A program made the translations under genes and the position numbers. Of a stretch of DNA of 64,000 bases, positions 1 through 8,269 are shown piece by piece. Every line of letters begins with the position of its first letter. Position 1 is the stretch's first letter. A model generated the notes under the pieces. The model had not been told where the DNA came from and ran no database searches. It saw nothing but the letters and a program-made list of their open reading frames with translations. This DNA comes from Odoribacter sp036657595. GTDB lineage: Bacteria; Bacteroidota; Bacteroidia; Bacteroidales; Marinifilaceae. Location: the NCBI GenBank assembly GCA_036657595.1, contig JAVXFZ010000004.1, positions 16,520 through 80,519 of the forward strand, given 5' to 3'.

Positions 1-359
1 GAAGTATTGAAGGTCAACATCCCTTTCAACACACGCAATAATCCCCGCACATCTACTCCGCTGTGATCATAAAAACGGACATCTTCCGTCGCAACCAAAG
101 CGTCTATCACCGAAGAGGGAATCTCTTTATATTCAATAAATTTCCGGTTTTCCTTTTCAAAATATTTACTCATCACCGGTCCGTCGGCAAAATAAACCTC
201 CGAAGCAAAACGGTTATTCGGATTTTCCAATTCCTCAAAAGTCGGCATCACCCCTAACTTCCCTGCTGAAATCAAATAAAAAAACAGGAAGACGAGTAAG
301 ATAAATACCGTAACAACCGACCAAAATACAACGAAGAATTTCCAATACTTCTTAATCAT
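1..359 (-). CDS. Class A penicillin-binding protein (PBP1A type), N-terminal part only
   Basis: This is the beginning of a gene that runs off the left edge of the window. The first residues (MIKKYWKFFVVFWSVV and on) form a single N-terminal membrane anchor, followed by a short linker and the start of a glycosyltransferase family 51 domain. The decisive motif is ATEDVRFYDHSGVD near residues 91-104, the conserved E-D-x-x-F-x-x-H-x-G signature of peptidoglycan transglycosylases. Class A PBPs polymerise lipid II on the outer face of the inner membrane and normally carry a transpeptidase domain further on, which lies outside the window. The start codon at 357-359 sits about 26 bases after a promoter-like box. 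It lies in the same direction as carAB, 122 bases past the carB stop. Confidence 0.88.
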   Translation of the reverse strand, partial: MIKKYWKFFVVFWSVVTVFILLVFLFFYLISAGKLGVMPTFEELENPNNRFASEVYFADGPVMSKYFEKENRKFIEYKEIPSSVIDALVATEDVRFYDHSGVDVRGLLRVLKGMLTFNT

Positions 360-384
360 AACTATTCGTATAAATATTGAGAAG

Positions 385-392
385 CAAAGATA
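385..392 (-). promoter_or_regulatory. Minus-strand -7 box for the PBP gene
   Basis: Read on the minus strand the bases are TATCTTTG followed by C, a perfect match to the Bacteroidota -7 element TAnnTTTG. It lies 26 bases before the start codon of the penicillin-binding protein. No clear TTTG element is seen at the expected -33 position, so this is a half-match only. Confidence 0.5.
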
Positions 393-481
393 ACTGAAAA
401 CTAAAATTTAAAACCATAGATACGCCTATTTTTATCTATCATAACAATAATCTCTCATTATCAATCGAAAATTCAGCGTAT

Positions 482-3400
482 TCATCGGTACTCATCCCAA
501 CTTTTGATAGCTATATCCTTCTTTTCTAATTTACAGATAGCATAAATAAAAGCACTTGCCAAGCGGGCATTTGTAATCAACGGAATGTTATAATCCACTG
601 CCGCACGGCGAATTTTATATCCATTATCCAATTCTCGCTTCGTATGATTCTTTGGAATATTAATCACCATATCAATTTTCTGATTTCGCAAATAATCCAT
701 TATATTCGGTTCTTTCGCTTCATCCGGCCAAAAGAGCAACGTCACTTGCATCCCGTTCTCTTCAAAGAATTTCGCCGTTCCGGCGGTCGCAAAAATATGA
801 TACCCCTTTTCAATCAACATTTTCGTTGAGTGCAATAATTCCACTTTTGAACGGCTGGGACCGGAAGAAATCAATATATTTTTCTTCGGTATGCGATGCC
901 CCACCGAAATCATACTTTTGAGGATCGCTTCGTAATAATTTTCACCGATACATCCCACTTCGCCGGTAGATGCCATATCCACCCCCAACACCGGATCAGC
1001 CTTCAACAGCCGGGCAAAAGAAAATTGCGAAGCTTTTACTCCTACATAATCCAAGTCGAAAACCGATTTATTCAATTCCTTCACCTGCTCGCCCAACATA
1101 ATCCGGGTCGCCATTTCAATAAAATTGTATTTCAATATCTTAGACACAAAAGGAAAACTCCGCGAAGCACGCAGATTACACTCAATCACCTTTATATCAT
1201 TATCTTTTGCCAAAAACTGCATATTAAAGGGACCGGAAATATTCAATTCCTTCGCGACAGACCGGGCAATTTTCTTGATACGCCTCATCGTCTCCACATA
1301 CAATTTCTGAGCAGGAAAAACAATCGTCGCATCACCGGAATGTACTCCGGCAAATTCAACGTGTTCACTGATCGCATAAGCCTTCACTTCGCCGTTTTGT
1401 GCGACAGCATCCATTTCCACCTCCTTCGCCTGTTCAATAAATTCAGTCACCACCACCGGATGGTCTTGCGACACCGCCACCGCCAATTCCAAGAAATGTA
1501 CCAATTCTTCTTTATTCGACACCACATTCATCGCAGCCCCCGAAAGCACATAGGAAGGACGTATCAACAGCGGAAATCCCACCTCATCAACAAAACTGTA
1601 AATATCATCCATACTCGTCAATTCTCTCCACCGTGGCTGGTCAATTCCCAAGCGATCGCACATCGTTGAAAACTTCTGGCGATCCTCTGCCCTGTCAATC
1701 GACTCTGCCGAAGTGCCCAATATATTCACGTGTTGTTCATTTAAGCGCATCGCCAAGTTATTCGGAATCTGCCCACCCGTTGACACAATCACCCCTTTCG
1801 GTTCTTCCCATTCCACAATATCCATCACCCGCTCGAACGATAATTCATCAAAATACAATCGGTCGCAAGTGTCATAATCCGTACTCACGGTCTCCGGGTT
1901 GTAATTAATCATCACCGACCGATAGCCTTTTTCTTTGATCGTATTCAAAGCACTCACCCCACACCAATCAAATTCCACGCTGCTACCAATCCGGTAAGCC
2001 CCTGATCCCAACACCACCACCGAACGTCCGTCCCGCTCAAAAACGACATCATTCTCATTTCCATTATACGTCACGTACAAATAATTCGTCAAAGCCGGAT
2101 ATTCACCCGCCAGTGTATCAATCTGCTTCACACAAGGCACAATGCCCACCCCCTTTCGATAAGCACGCACCTCCAACATCTTTTGGTGAGGTGTCAGCCT
2201 ATTTTCCTTGATTGTCAAGCGTCCAATCTGAAAGTCCGAAAATCCCATCTGCTTTGCCTTTTTCAGCAAAGTAAAATGCACCCCCGTCACTGTGGAATAC
2301 TTATTCAGTTCCTCTTTTAAATGATGTATATTTTGTAATCTCTCCAAAAACCATCGGTCAATGCGCGTTATTTCGTGAATCTGATCCACCGTGTATCCCT
2401 GATCAAAAGCCAGCGCAATAGCAAAAATGCGTTTATCGGTCGGATTTTTAAGCTCTTCCCCCACCTCCGGAATATAAACGTGATTGCCGACAAACCCGTG
2501 CATCCCCTGTCCCACCATCCGAAGTCCCTTTTGTATGGCTTCCTCAAAAGTGCGACCGATTGCCATAATTTCACCCACACTTTTCATCGACGAACCGATC
2601 AACTTTGAAACCCCTTCAAATTTATTCAAATCCCAACGGGGTATTTTACAAACCACATAATCCAAAGCCGGTTCAAAACAGGCAGTCGTGACCTTCGTCA
2701 CCGAATTTTTAATCTCGTGCAAACCATAGCCCAAGCCTAACTTTGCCGCCACAAAAGCCAAAGGATAACCCGTTGCTTTCGATGCCAACGCGCTTGAACG
2801 CGATAGGCGAGCGTTGACCTCTATCACCCGATAGTCTTCTGAGTAAGGATCTAATGTATATTGCACATTGCATTCACCCACAATTCCGATGTGACGGATG
2901 ATCCGTATCGCTATCGCCCGCAATTTATGGTATTCGCTGTTACTCAATGTCTGCGAAGGAGCTACCACGATGCTTTCTCCCGTATGAATCCCCAGCGGAT
3001 CGAAATTTTCCATATTGCATACCGTGATGCAATTATCATAACGGTCACGCACCACCTCGTATTCCACTTCTTTCCATCCTTTCAGCGACTCCTCAACAAG
3101 CACCTGAGGGGAATAAGCAAAAGCACCGGCAGCTAATTTCCGAAGTTCTTCTTCATTTGAACAAAATCCGGAACCCAGTCCTCCCAAAGTATAAGCCGCC
3201 CGCACAATGATCGGAAAGCCCAATTGCCGGGAAGCCTGCACCGCTTCATCCATTGTATTGGCAGCAATACTACGAGGCGTTTTTACGTCGATCTCCCGCA
3301 GTTTACCGGCGAATATCTCCCGATCTTCCGTGTCGATAATCGCCTGCACGGGAGTTCCCAACACCTCTACTTCATATTTTTCAAGAATCCCCTTCTCATA

Positions 3401-3697
3401 AAGTTCCACCCCGCAATTCAATGCCGTCTGCCCGCCAAACGATAATAAAATCCCATCCGGACGCTCTTTTTTGATCACCTCTTCCACATATTCCGGTGTC
3501 ACCGGTAAATAATAAATCTTATCCGCAACGCCCTCAGAGGTCTGCACCGTTGCTATGTTCGGATTGATCAAGACACTGTATTTTCCTTCCTCCCGAATCG
3601 CTTTCAAAGCCTGCGACCCGGAATAGTCAAATTCTCCCGCCTGCCCGATTTTCAAGGCTCCCGAACCTAAGAGTAATATTTTATTGATTTCTTTCAT
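482..3697 (-). CDS. carB: Carbamoyl-phosphate synthase, large subunit
   Basis: The large subunit makes carbamoyl phosphate from bicarbonate, two ATP and ammonia delivered by the CarA glutaminase, feeding both pyrimidine and arginine synthesis. The 1071-residue length matches the usual size of about 1070. Two homologous ATP-grasp halves can be seen: the first starts with LLLGSGALKIGQAGEFDYSG, the second around residue 555 with VVVLGSGAYRIGSSVEFDW. The C-terminal part (from about residue 935, ILISSGPSRSKVELL) is the methylglyoxal-synthase-like allosteric domain. It follows carA by 28 bases and is presumably co-transcribed with it. The call is secure. Confidence 0.97.
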   Translation of the reverse strand: MKEINKILLLGSGALKIGQAGEFDYSGSQALKAIREEGKYSVLINPNIATVQTSEGVADKIYYLPVTPEYVEEVIKKERPDGILLSFGGQTALNCGVELYEKGILEKYEVEVLGTPVQAIIDTEDREIFAGKLREIDVKTPRSIAANTMDEAVQASRQLGFPIIVRAAYTLGGLGSGFCSNEEELRKLAAGAFAYSPQVLVEESLKGWKEVEYEVVRDRYDNCITVCNMENFDPLGIHTGESIVVAPSQTLSNSEYHKLRAIAIRIIRHIGIVGECNVQYTLDPYSEDYRVIEVNARLSRSSALASKATGYPLAFVAAKLGLGYGLHEIKNSVTKVTTACFEPALDYVVCKIPRWDLNKFEGVSKLIGSSMKSVGEIMAIGRTFEEAIQKGLRMVGQGMHGFVGNHVYIPEVGEELKNPTDKRIFAIALAFDQGYTVDQIHEITRIDRWFLERLQNIHHLKEELNKYSTVTGVHFTLLKKAKQMGFSDFQIGRLTIKENRLTPHQKMLEVRAYRKGVGIVPCVKQIDTLAGEYPALTNYLYVTYNGNENDVVFERDGRSVVVLGSGAYRIGSSVEFDWCGVSALNTIKEKGYRSVMINYNPETVSTDYDTCDRLYFDELSFERVMDIVEWEEPKGVIVSTGGQIPNNLAMRLNEQHVNILGTSAESIDRAEDRQKFSTMCDRLGIDQPRWRELTSMDDIYSFVDEVGFPLLIRPSYVLSGAAMNVVSNKEELVHFLELAVAVSQDHPVVVTEFIEQAKEVEMDAVAQNGEVKAYAISEHVEFAGVHSGDATIVFPAQKLYVETMRRIKKIARSVAKELNISGPFNMQFLAKDNDIKVIECNLRASRSFPFVSKILKYNFIEMATRIMLGEQVKELNKSVFDLDYVGVKASQFSFARLLKADPVLGVDMASTGEVGCIGENYYEAILKSMISVGHRIPKKNILISSGPSRSKVELLHSTKMLIEKGYHIFATAGTAKFFEENGMQVTLLFWPDEAKEPNIMDYLRNQKIDMVINIPKNHTKRELDNGYKIRRAAVDYNIPLITNARLASAFIYAICKLEKKDIAIKSWDEYR

Positions 3698-3725
3698 TTT
3701 CCTTCCATATTTAAACTAAATAAAT

Positions 3726-4814
3726 CTACCGACAGCCTCCGGCTTTCTCCATATTCGCTATAAACTCATCAAAAAGATACTCCGTATCGACCGGACCACT
3801 GGACGCTTCCGGATGAAACTGAGCAGAAAAAAAAGGTTTTGTTTTGTGCCGAATCCCTTCATTCGTACCGTCATTCACATTCACAAACAGGGGTTCCCAA
3901 TCAGCAGACAAGCTTGTGCAATCAATGGCAAAACCGTGATTTTGGGACGTGATATAACAACGGTTACTTCCCGGTTGCATCACCGGCTGATTATGGCTGC
4001 GATGTCCGTATTTTAATTTATAGGTCGCCGCTCCGGCGGCTCGCGCCATCAACTGATTGCCCAAACAAATCCCCATGATCGGACGATTGCCCGCCAACGC
4101 CTTCCGGATATACTCAATCGTCACCTCACATTTTGCCGGATCTCCCGGACCATTGGAAAGGAAAATCCCGTCACATTCCTCCTCCGTAAAATCATAATCC
4201 CAAGGAACGCGCTTAATTGTTACATTCCGCTTCAGCAGACAGCGAAGGATATTATATTTTACTCCACAGTCCACCAAGATCACCTTGTATTTACCGTTTC
4301 CATATTCTTTGACTTCTTTCGTTGAAACCTTCGCAACCAAATTGTCATCATTCGGATCATAAAAAGGTATCGAAACCTCGTCAAATTCTATTTTACCAAG
4401 CATCGCCCCCTCTTCCCGCAATTTCTTTGTTAAAGCCCGCGTATCTATACCAAAAAGTCCCGGAATCCGTTGTTCTTGCAACCATTGACCGAGACTTTTT
4501 TGAGCATTCCAATGACTATACGCAAACGAATAATCAGAAACAATGAGCGCGGTGCAATGAATCTGATCCGACTCAAAGAATTTGGAAACACCTCCCTCCT
4601 CTTCGTCAAGCGGAACACCATAATTACCAATCATCGGATAAGTAGAAACCAAAACCTGTCCGGCATACGAAGGATCTGTCAAACTTTCCGGATAACCGAT
4701 CATCGCCGTGTAGAATACCACTTCACCCGAAACCGATTGCTCGTAACCGAATGAAGTCCCTTCGTAGATTGTCCCGTCTTGTAGAACCAAATAAGCTTTC
4801 TTCAAATTATGCAT
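3726..4814 (-). CDS. carA: Carbamoyl-phosphate synthase, small (glutaminase) subunit
   Basis: CarA hydrolyses glutamine and channels ammonia to CarB. The protein is 362 residues, in the normal range. The N-terminal CPSase small-chain domain is followed by a class I glutamine amidotransferase domain. The catalytic triad can be placed: Cys250 in MGICLGNQL, and His334 with Glu336 in AQFHPEASSGP. It is the first gene of the minus-strand carAB pair and stands divergent from argR, separated by 200 bases. That arrangement suggests control by arginine, which is known for carAB in enterobacteria but is only inferred here. Confidence 0.96.
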   Translation of the reverse strand: MHNLKKAYLVLQDGTIYEGTSFGYEQSVSGEVVFYTAMIGYPESLTDPSYAGQVLVSTYPMIGNYGVPLDEEEGGVSKFFESDQIHCTALIVSDYSFAYSHWNAQKSLGQWLQEQRIPGLFGIDTRALTKKLREEGAMLGKIEFDEVSIPFYDPNDDNLVAKVSTKEVKEYGNGKYKVILVDCGVKYNILRCLLKRNVTIKRVPWDYDFTEEECDGIFLSNGPGDPAKCEVTIEYIRKALAGNRPIMGICLGNQLMARAAGAATYKLKYGHRSHNQPVMQPGSNRCYITSQNHGFAIDCTSLSADWEPLFVNVNDGTNEGIRHKTKPFFSAQFHPEASSGPVDTEYLFDEFIANMEKAGGCR

Positions 4815-4856
4815 ATCTATTTATATAAACTAATTTATCATACGTCCAAATTGGCA

Positions 4857-4887
4857 CAAAGGTACTAAAACATTCATTTCTCAACAA
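4857..4887 (-). promoter_or_regulatory. Promoter of carAB
   Basis: On the minus strand the -7 element TACCTTTG occupies 4864-4857 and a TTG lies at 4887-4885, 20 bases upstream, fitting the Bacteroidota consensus TTTG-N19-TAnnTTTG. Transcription would begin near 4850, giving a short leader before the carA start at 4814. Confidence 0.6.
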
Positions 4888-4979
4888 GAATATTTATGCT
4901 ATTATTTTGGATATATACCCAATCAAGGTAAAAAAGAATAAGTTTATGACAAACCGTTTTTCTATTCCTCTTTATTTTA

Positions 4980-4987
4980 TAACTTTG
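4980..4987 (+). promoter_or_regulatory. -7 box of the argR promoter
   Basis: TAACTTTG followed by C matches the Bacteroidota TAnnTTTG element exactly and lies 27 bases before the argR start. The -33 region holds only a TTTT. With the carAB promoter about 100 bases away on the other strand, the two form a divergent control region. Confidence 0.55.
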
Positions 4988-5014
4988 CCTAACTGTTTCT
5001 AATAAACCATCTAT

Positions 5015-5494
5015 ATGAGAAATAAGACGAAAAGACTATTAACAATTCGCAAACTAATCGGATCTGAATTGATCTCTTCGCAAGAAGAATTATTATTCCG
5101 CCTAAAAGAATTGAATGTCGAAGCCACTCAAAGCACTTTGTCTCGAGATTTAAAGTTTATGAAAGTTGGTAAAATTCCTCATAAAGAAAAAGGCTATATC
5201 TATGTCATCCCCGAAAGCATACAAAATGAACAACGGGAGGAAAAAGTATGTTCCATCATCACCGATACGATTTTAAGCATCGACTTTTCAGGCAATCTTG
5301 CTGTCATTAAAACCTTACCGGGATTTGCAAACGCCGTGACTGTCCTCATCGACAGCGAAAACTACTTTGAAGTATTGGGAACCATTGCCGGCGATGACAC
5401 CATTTTTATTGTGATGCGCGAAGGCGTCAGTCGCAGCGAACTGGTTGAAGCCCTGACTTCGGTACATTCGGGTATACACACACTGTATAAATAA
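5015..5494 (+). CDS. argR: Arginine repressor, ArgR family
   Basis: ArgR proteins are hexameric winged-helix repressors that bind ARG boxes when loaded with arginine. The 159-residue protein has the family layout: an N-terminal winged helix (residues 1-70; note the segment ATQSTLSRDLKFMKVGKI, with the recognition-helix serine/threonine pattern) and a C-terminal arginine-binding and oligomerisation domain (from about residue 85, ending in LGTIAGDDTIFIVMREG with the GDDT motif that contacts arginine). It is divergent from carAB, an established ArgR target in other bacteria. No operator was identified with confidence in the shared gap. Confidence 0.93.
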   Translation: MRNKTKRLLTIRKLIGSELISSQEELLFRLKELNVEATQSTLSRDLKFMKVGKIPHKEKGYIYVIPESIQNEQREEKVCSIITDTILSIDFSGNLAVIKTLPGFANAVTVLIDSENYFEVLGTIAGDDTIFIVMREGVSRSELVEALTSVHSGIHTLYK

Positions 5495-5680
5495 CCGACA
5501 CCTCTCTTTAAAATTTCTCGCAACGCTTCCCATTGTGTGGGACATCTCGTCGTTTTATGTCACCACAATGACAAAGACTTACGGCATTTTTACTGATCGC
5601 AATCGCATTTTATACCCCTATTCTTTATTTATATCAAAAATAGTTCGTAAACTTGCACCCCGTATTTTTAACAAAGTATC

Positions 5681-6520
5681 ATGCAAGTTTTACACACTAA
5701 AAATGAACTAATTACCCTTCTTGACAAAGAAAAGAAAGCGGGTAAAAAGATTGGATTTGTTCCGACAATGGGTGCTTTGCACAATGGACATTTATCCTTG
5801 GTAAAAGAAAGTAAAAGCAATAGCGACCTCACTGTTGTCAGTATATTTGTCAACCCAACACAGTTTAATGATGCCGACGATTTAAAACGTTATCCGCGCA
5901 CCTTAGACCAAGATGTTGAGTTATTGAAAACGGTAGATTGTGACATCGTCTTCGCCCCGTCGGTCGAGGAAGTATATCCGGACGTTGATACCCGCAAATT
6001 TGATTTCGGGTACCTCGAAACCGTGATGGAAGGTGCCAGACGTCCCGGACACTTCAACGGAGTAGGGCAAGTAGTCAGCCGATTATTTGACATTGTGAAA
6101 CCTCACAAAGCATTTTTCGGTATGAAAGATTTTCAACAAGTAGCCATCATCAAAAATATGGTGAACCAATTGAAATACAACCTTGAAATCGTCCCTTGCC
6201 CCATCGTTCGCGAGAAAAGCGGTTTAGCTTTAAGCTCCCGGAATGCCCTTTTGGACGAAGATCATAAAAAAAATGCCCCTCATATCTATGCTACCTTAAA
6301 AAAAGCATATAACTTTGTCCCGCAGAAAAGTGTGAACGAATTAAAGCAATGGATCACGGATGAAATAAACAGTAATCCGTTCTTGGAAGTAGAGTATGTG
6401 GAAATTGTAGACGACACGACATTGAATATCATTAAAGATTGGTCGGAAAAAGGAACAAAAGTGATTTGTGTCGCTGTCTATGCAGGAAAAATCAGATTGA
6501 TAGATAATATCGTCCTCTGA
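5681..6520 (+). CDS. panC: Pantothenate synthetase (pantoate--beta-alanine ligase)
   Basis: PanC joins pantoate and beta-alanine with ATP to give pantothenate, the precursor of coenzyme A. The 279-residue protein carries the nucleotidyltransferase signature HNGH (residues 34-37) in FVPTMGALHNGHLSL, the GHFNGVGQVV loop, FGMKDFQQ, and the KMSKS-like region REKSGLALSSRN. It lies 22 bases before panD, whose product supplies the beta-alanine substrate, so the two very likely form an operon. A -7-like TAAACTTG is present at 5648-5655, one base off consensus. Confidence 0.97.
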   Translation: MQVLHTKNELITLLDKEKKAGKKIGFVPTMGALHNGHLSLVKESKSNSDLTVVSIFVNPTQFNDADDLKRYPRTLDQDVELLKTVDCDIVFAPSVEEVYPDVDTRKFDFGYLETVMEGARRPGHFNGVGQVVSRLFDIVKPHKAFFGMKDFQQVAIIKNMVNQLKYNLEIVPCPIVREKSGLALSSRNALLDEDHKKNAPHIYATLKKAYNFVPQKSVNELKQWITDEINSNPFLEVEYVEIVDDTTLNIIKDWSEKGTKVICVAVYAGKIRLIDNIVL

Positions 6521-6542
6521 TTTTAAACAAAAAGCTATCGGT

Positions 6543-6893
6543 ATGTTTATAGAAGTAGTAAAATCAAAAATTCATAAAGCATCGGTCACTGAAGCCAACC
6601 TTCAGTACGTAGGGAGTGTGACCATTGACGTCGCCTTGATGGAAGCTGCCAATATCATTGAAAATGAGAAAGTGCAAATTGTCAATGTCAACAATGGAGA
6701 AAGATTGGAAACATACGTCATCAAAGGCGAAAGAGGATCGGGTGTGGTATGTTTGAATGGACCCGCCGCCCGCAAATGTGCGGTAGGAGATATTGTCATC
6801 ATTATTTCATACGCGATGATGGATTTTGAAGAAGCTAAGCAACATATTCCTACGTTGGTCTTCCCGGAAACAAGCACCAATCAACTCATTTAA
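6543..6893 (+). CDS. panD: Aspartate 1-decarboxylase proenzyme
   Basis: PanD decarboxylates aspartate to beta-alanine. It is made as a proenzyme that cleaves itself between Gly24 and Ser25, turning the serine into the pyruvoyl cofactor; both residues are present here in YVGSVTID. The 116-residue length and the later GDIVIIISYAMM segment agree with the family. It sits directly behind panC and is followed by a strong hairpin at 6899, so it appears to end that operon. Confidence 0.97.
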   Translation: MFIEVVKSKIHKASVTEANLQYVGSVTIDVALMEAANIIENEKVQIVNVNNGERLETYVIKGERGSGVVCLNGPAARKCAVGDIVIIISYAMMDFEEAKQHIPTLVFPETSTNQLI

Positions 6894-6898
6894 ATAAA

Positions 6899-6929
6899 CA
6901 GCGATGTCAAATCGTTTTTGACATCGCTG
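6899..6929 (+). terminator. Hairpin after panD
   Basis: A perfect 13-bp stem (CAGCGATGTCAAA at 6899-6911 against 6917-6929) with a 5-base loop follows the panD stop by a few bases. No T-run follows, so it may be a Rho-independent terminator of weak type or an mRNA 3-prime protecting hairpin. Its right arm contains a TTG that would extend the next reading frame; that start is rejected. Confidence 0.55.
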
Positions 6930-6965
6930 ATCACTTATATTCAATCGCTGATCGTCTTTTGCCTT

Positions 6966-7451
6966 ATGGATTATTTATCATTTATCGAAAATAAAATTGT
7001 CAAAGACAAAGCAGTTCTATTGACAAGCTTAGAGCAATGGCGGTTTAAAGAAGAAAAAATTGTCTTCACGAATGGTTGTTTTGATATTCTTCACCGTGGA
7101 CACATCGAATACCTTGCCAAAGCGGCAGCCTTAGGTCAAAGATTGGTGATCGGATTAAATACGGACACTTCGGTCAAAAGATTGAAGGGCGAAAACCGAC
7201 CGGTCAACGATCAGCAAGCGCGCGCTTTATTACTTTCATCTCTTATCTTTACAGACAAGGTTGTTTTCTTTGATGAAGATACTCCTTTGGAATTGATTCG
7301 TTTGATACAGCCCGATATTTTAGTGAAAGGCAGTGACTATCAACCGGAAAAAATTGTCGGATATGATATTGTAAAAGCCAAAGGCGGGGAAATTATAACC
7401 ATTGATCTCACTGCGGGCTTTTCAACCACCTCTATATTGAATAAATTGTAA
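6966..7451 (+). CDS. D-glycero-beta-D-manno-heptose 1-phosphate adenylyltransferase (HldE C-terminal type)
   Basis: The enzyme transfers AMP to heptose 1-phosphate in the making of ADP-heptose for lipopolysaccharide core. The 162-residue protein corresponds to the cytidylyltransferase-like half of HldE as a stand-alone protein (RfaE domain II). Seen motifs: FTNGCFDILHRGH (the HxGH nucleotide-binding signature), NRPVNDQQARALLL, and KGSDYQPEKIVG. The ATG at 6966 is preferred; an upstream TTG at 6918 lies within the terminator hairpin and adds an unrelated 16 residues. No kinase half is seen nearby. It is followed by the 818-bp gap. Confidence 0.88.
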   Translation: MDYLSFIENKIVKDKAVLLTSLEQWRFKEEKIVFTNGCFDILHRGHIEYLAKAAALGQRLVIGLNTDTSVKRLKGENRPVNDQQARALLLSSLIFTDKVVFFDEDTPLELIRLIQPDILVKGSDYQPEKIVGYDIVKAKGGEIITIDLTAGFSTTSILNKL

Positions 7452-7484
7452 TCCCTATCATTAAGCTGTTTTGTTGTTGTTTAC

Positions 7485-7505
7485 AGGTTATCGTTAGGAT
7501 AACCT
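7485..7505. repeat. Perfect 8-bp hairpin after the heptose adenylyltransferase
   Basis: AGGTTATC and GATAACCT are exact inverted repeats around the loop GTTAG. It could end transcription of the upstream gene, although no T-run follows. Confidence 0.5.
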
Positions 7506-7533
7506 ATCCGTCTGTCGGTAAAACTTTTAATGT

Positions 7534-7590
7534 CCCATTTCCTATCATTAGAATAGGAGATGAATGGGTGTTAAATAGGAGTTGAATGGG
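7534..7590. repeat. Compound inverted/direct repeat
   Basis: CCCATT-TCCTAT (7534-7545) pairs with ATAGGA (7553-7558) and AATGGG (7563-7568). The block ATAGGAGATGAATGGG is then repeated directly at 7575-7590 with one change, 22 bases on. This ordered structure lies at the point where the base skew turns. Confidence 0.6.
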
Positions 7591-8081
7591 AGTTGATGTA
7601 AGGCTGAAGATACGATGAAGTTAAAATAAAGAGGGATTGAGGATGAGATATAGCAATCATTTCATTAAAATAATGGAAAAATCACGGTTAGTAATTTGGG
7701 GAAAGTATGTTGAAAACTTTTAATAGAAACTAATAACTTTATTTGGTTTGTTTTATTTTGTCACTCGTTCTATTTTTTTTCGATATTTCAAAGAAAAGAT
7801 AGGTTTTTTATTAAAATCGTTTCGTACAATTTATGAACAGTTTTACACCATTTAAAAGTTAGTTTTTTATCACCACAGGAAGTTATGAATAGCTGTTAAT
7901 AACTCCTATTTTATATTGATTAGCAGTGTTTTATAAAAATATTAATTGTTAGAAACGCTCTACTTTTTTTTAATAACGAAAAAATCAAGTAAAAAAATGA
8001 ATACTTATAAAGACAACTGACAAGCTATTATAATTATTATTCTTTTTAAATAGATTATAAAATATAATTATATATATATGA

Positions 8082-8110
8082 TTGTTAGAAACAGGCTTTG
8101 TGTAACTTTG
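8082..8110 (+). promoter_or_regulatory. Promoter of the dut gene cluster
   Basis: TTG at 8082-8084 and TAACTTTG at 8103-8110 are separated by 18 bases, a good Bacteroidota promoter. Transcription would start near 8117 and give a leader of about 150 bases before dut. Confidence 0.65.
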
Positions 8111-8269
8111 CAAAATATTTTATAGTATTTTTTATGTATTCTGATTTTCTTTAAAAGATAAAAAGTTGTATGTTTGAAAATTATATCGGAATAAAATAAG
8201 TGAAAGAAAAGAAAGATATTTAAAGGTGTCAAGGAATTTTAAAGATGAAATTGTATTAATTAATCGAAT

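Larger units (their letters stand above)
7452..8269. other. 818-bp AT-rich non-coding region; candidate replication origin
   Basis: No credible gene on either strand. It holds a perfect 8-bp hairpin (7485-7505), a compound inverted and direct repeat (7534-7590), a G-rich plus strand (7561-7620 has about 22 G to 2 C by hand count), near-miss DnaA-box-like 9-mers (TTATGAACA at 7831, TGTTAATAA at 7894), an almost pure A/T stretch around 8025-8080, two copies of ATTGTTAGAAAC (7945-7956 and 8081-8092), and the dut promoter at 8082-8110. Sampled lines left of it have balanced or C-rich plus strands and those to the right are strongly G-rich. That is the pattern expected at an origin, but no perfect TTATCCACA box is present. 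Confidence 0.4.

Noticed and set aside
896..1669. Long open frame of 257 codons opposite carB
   Set aside because: It lies wholly within carB on the other strand, its product is rich in His, Arg and Phe with no domain, and carB is certain.
6918..6965. TTG start extending the heptose adenylyltransferase by 16 residues
   Set aside because: It begins inside the hairpin after panD and gives a segment unlike the family; ATG at 6966 is normal.
7831..7902. DnaA boxes in the 7.5-8.3 kb gap
   Set aside because: TTATGAACA and TGTTAATAA (reverse TTATTAACA) each differ from TTATCCACA at two positions; too weak to list as boxes.
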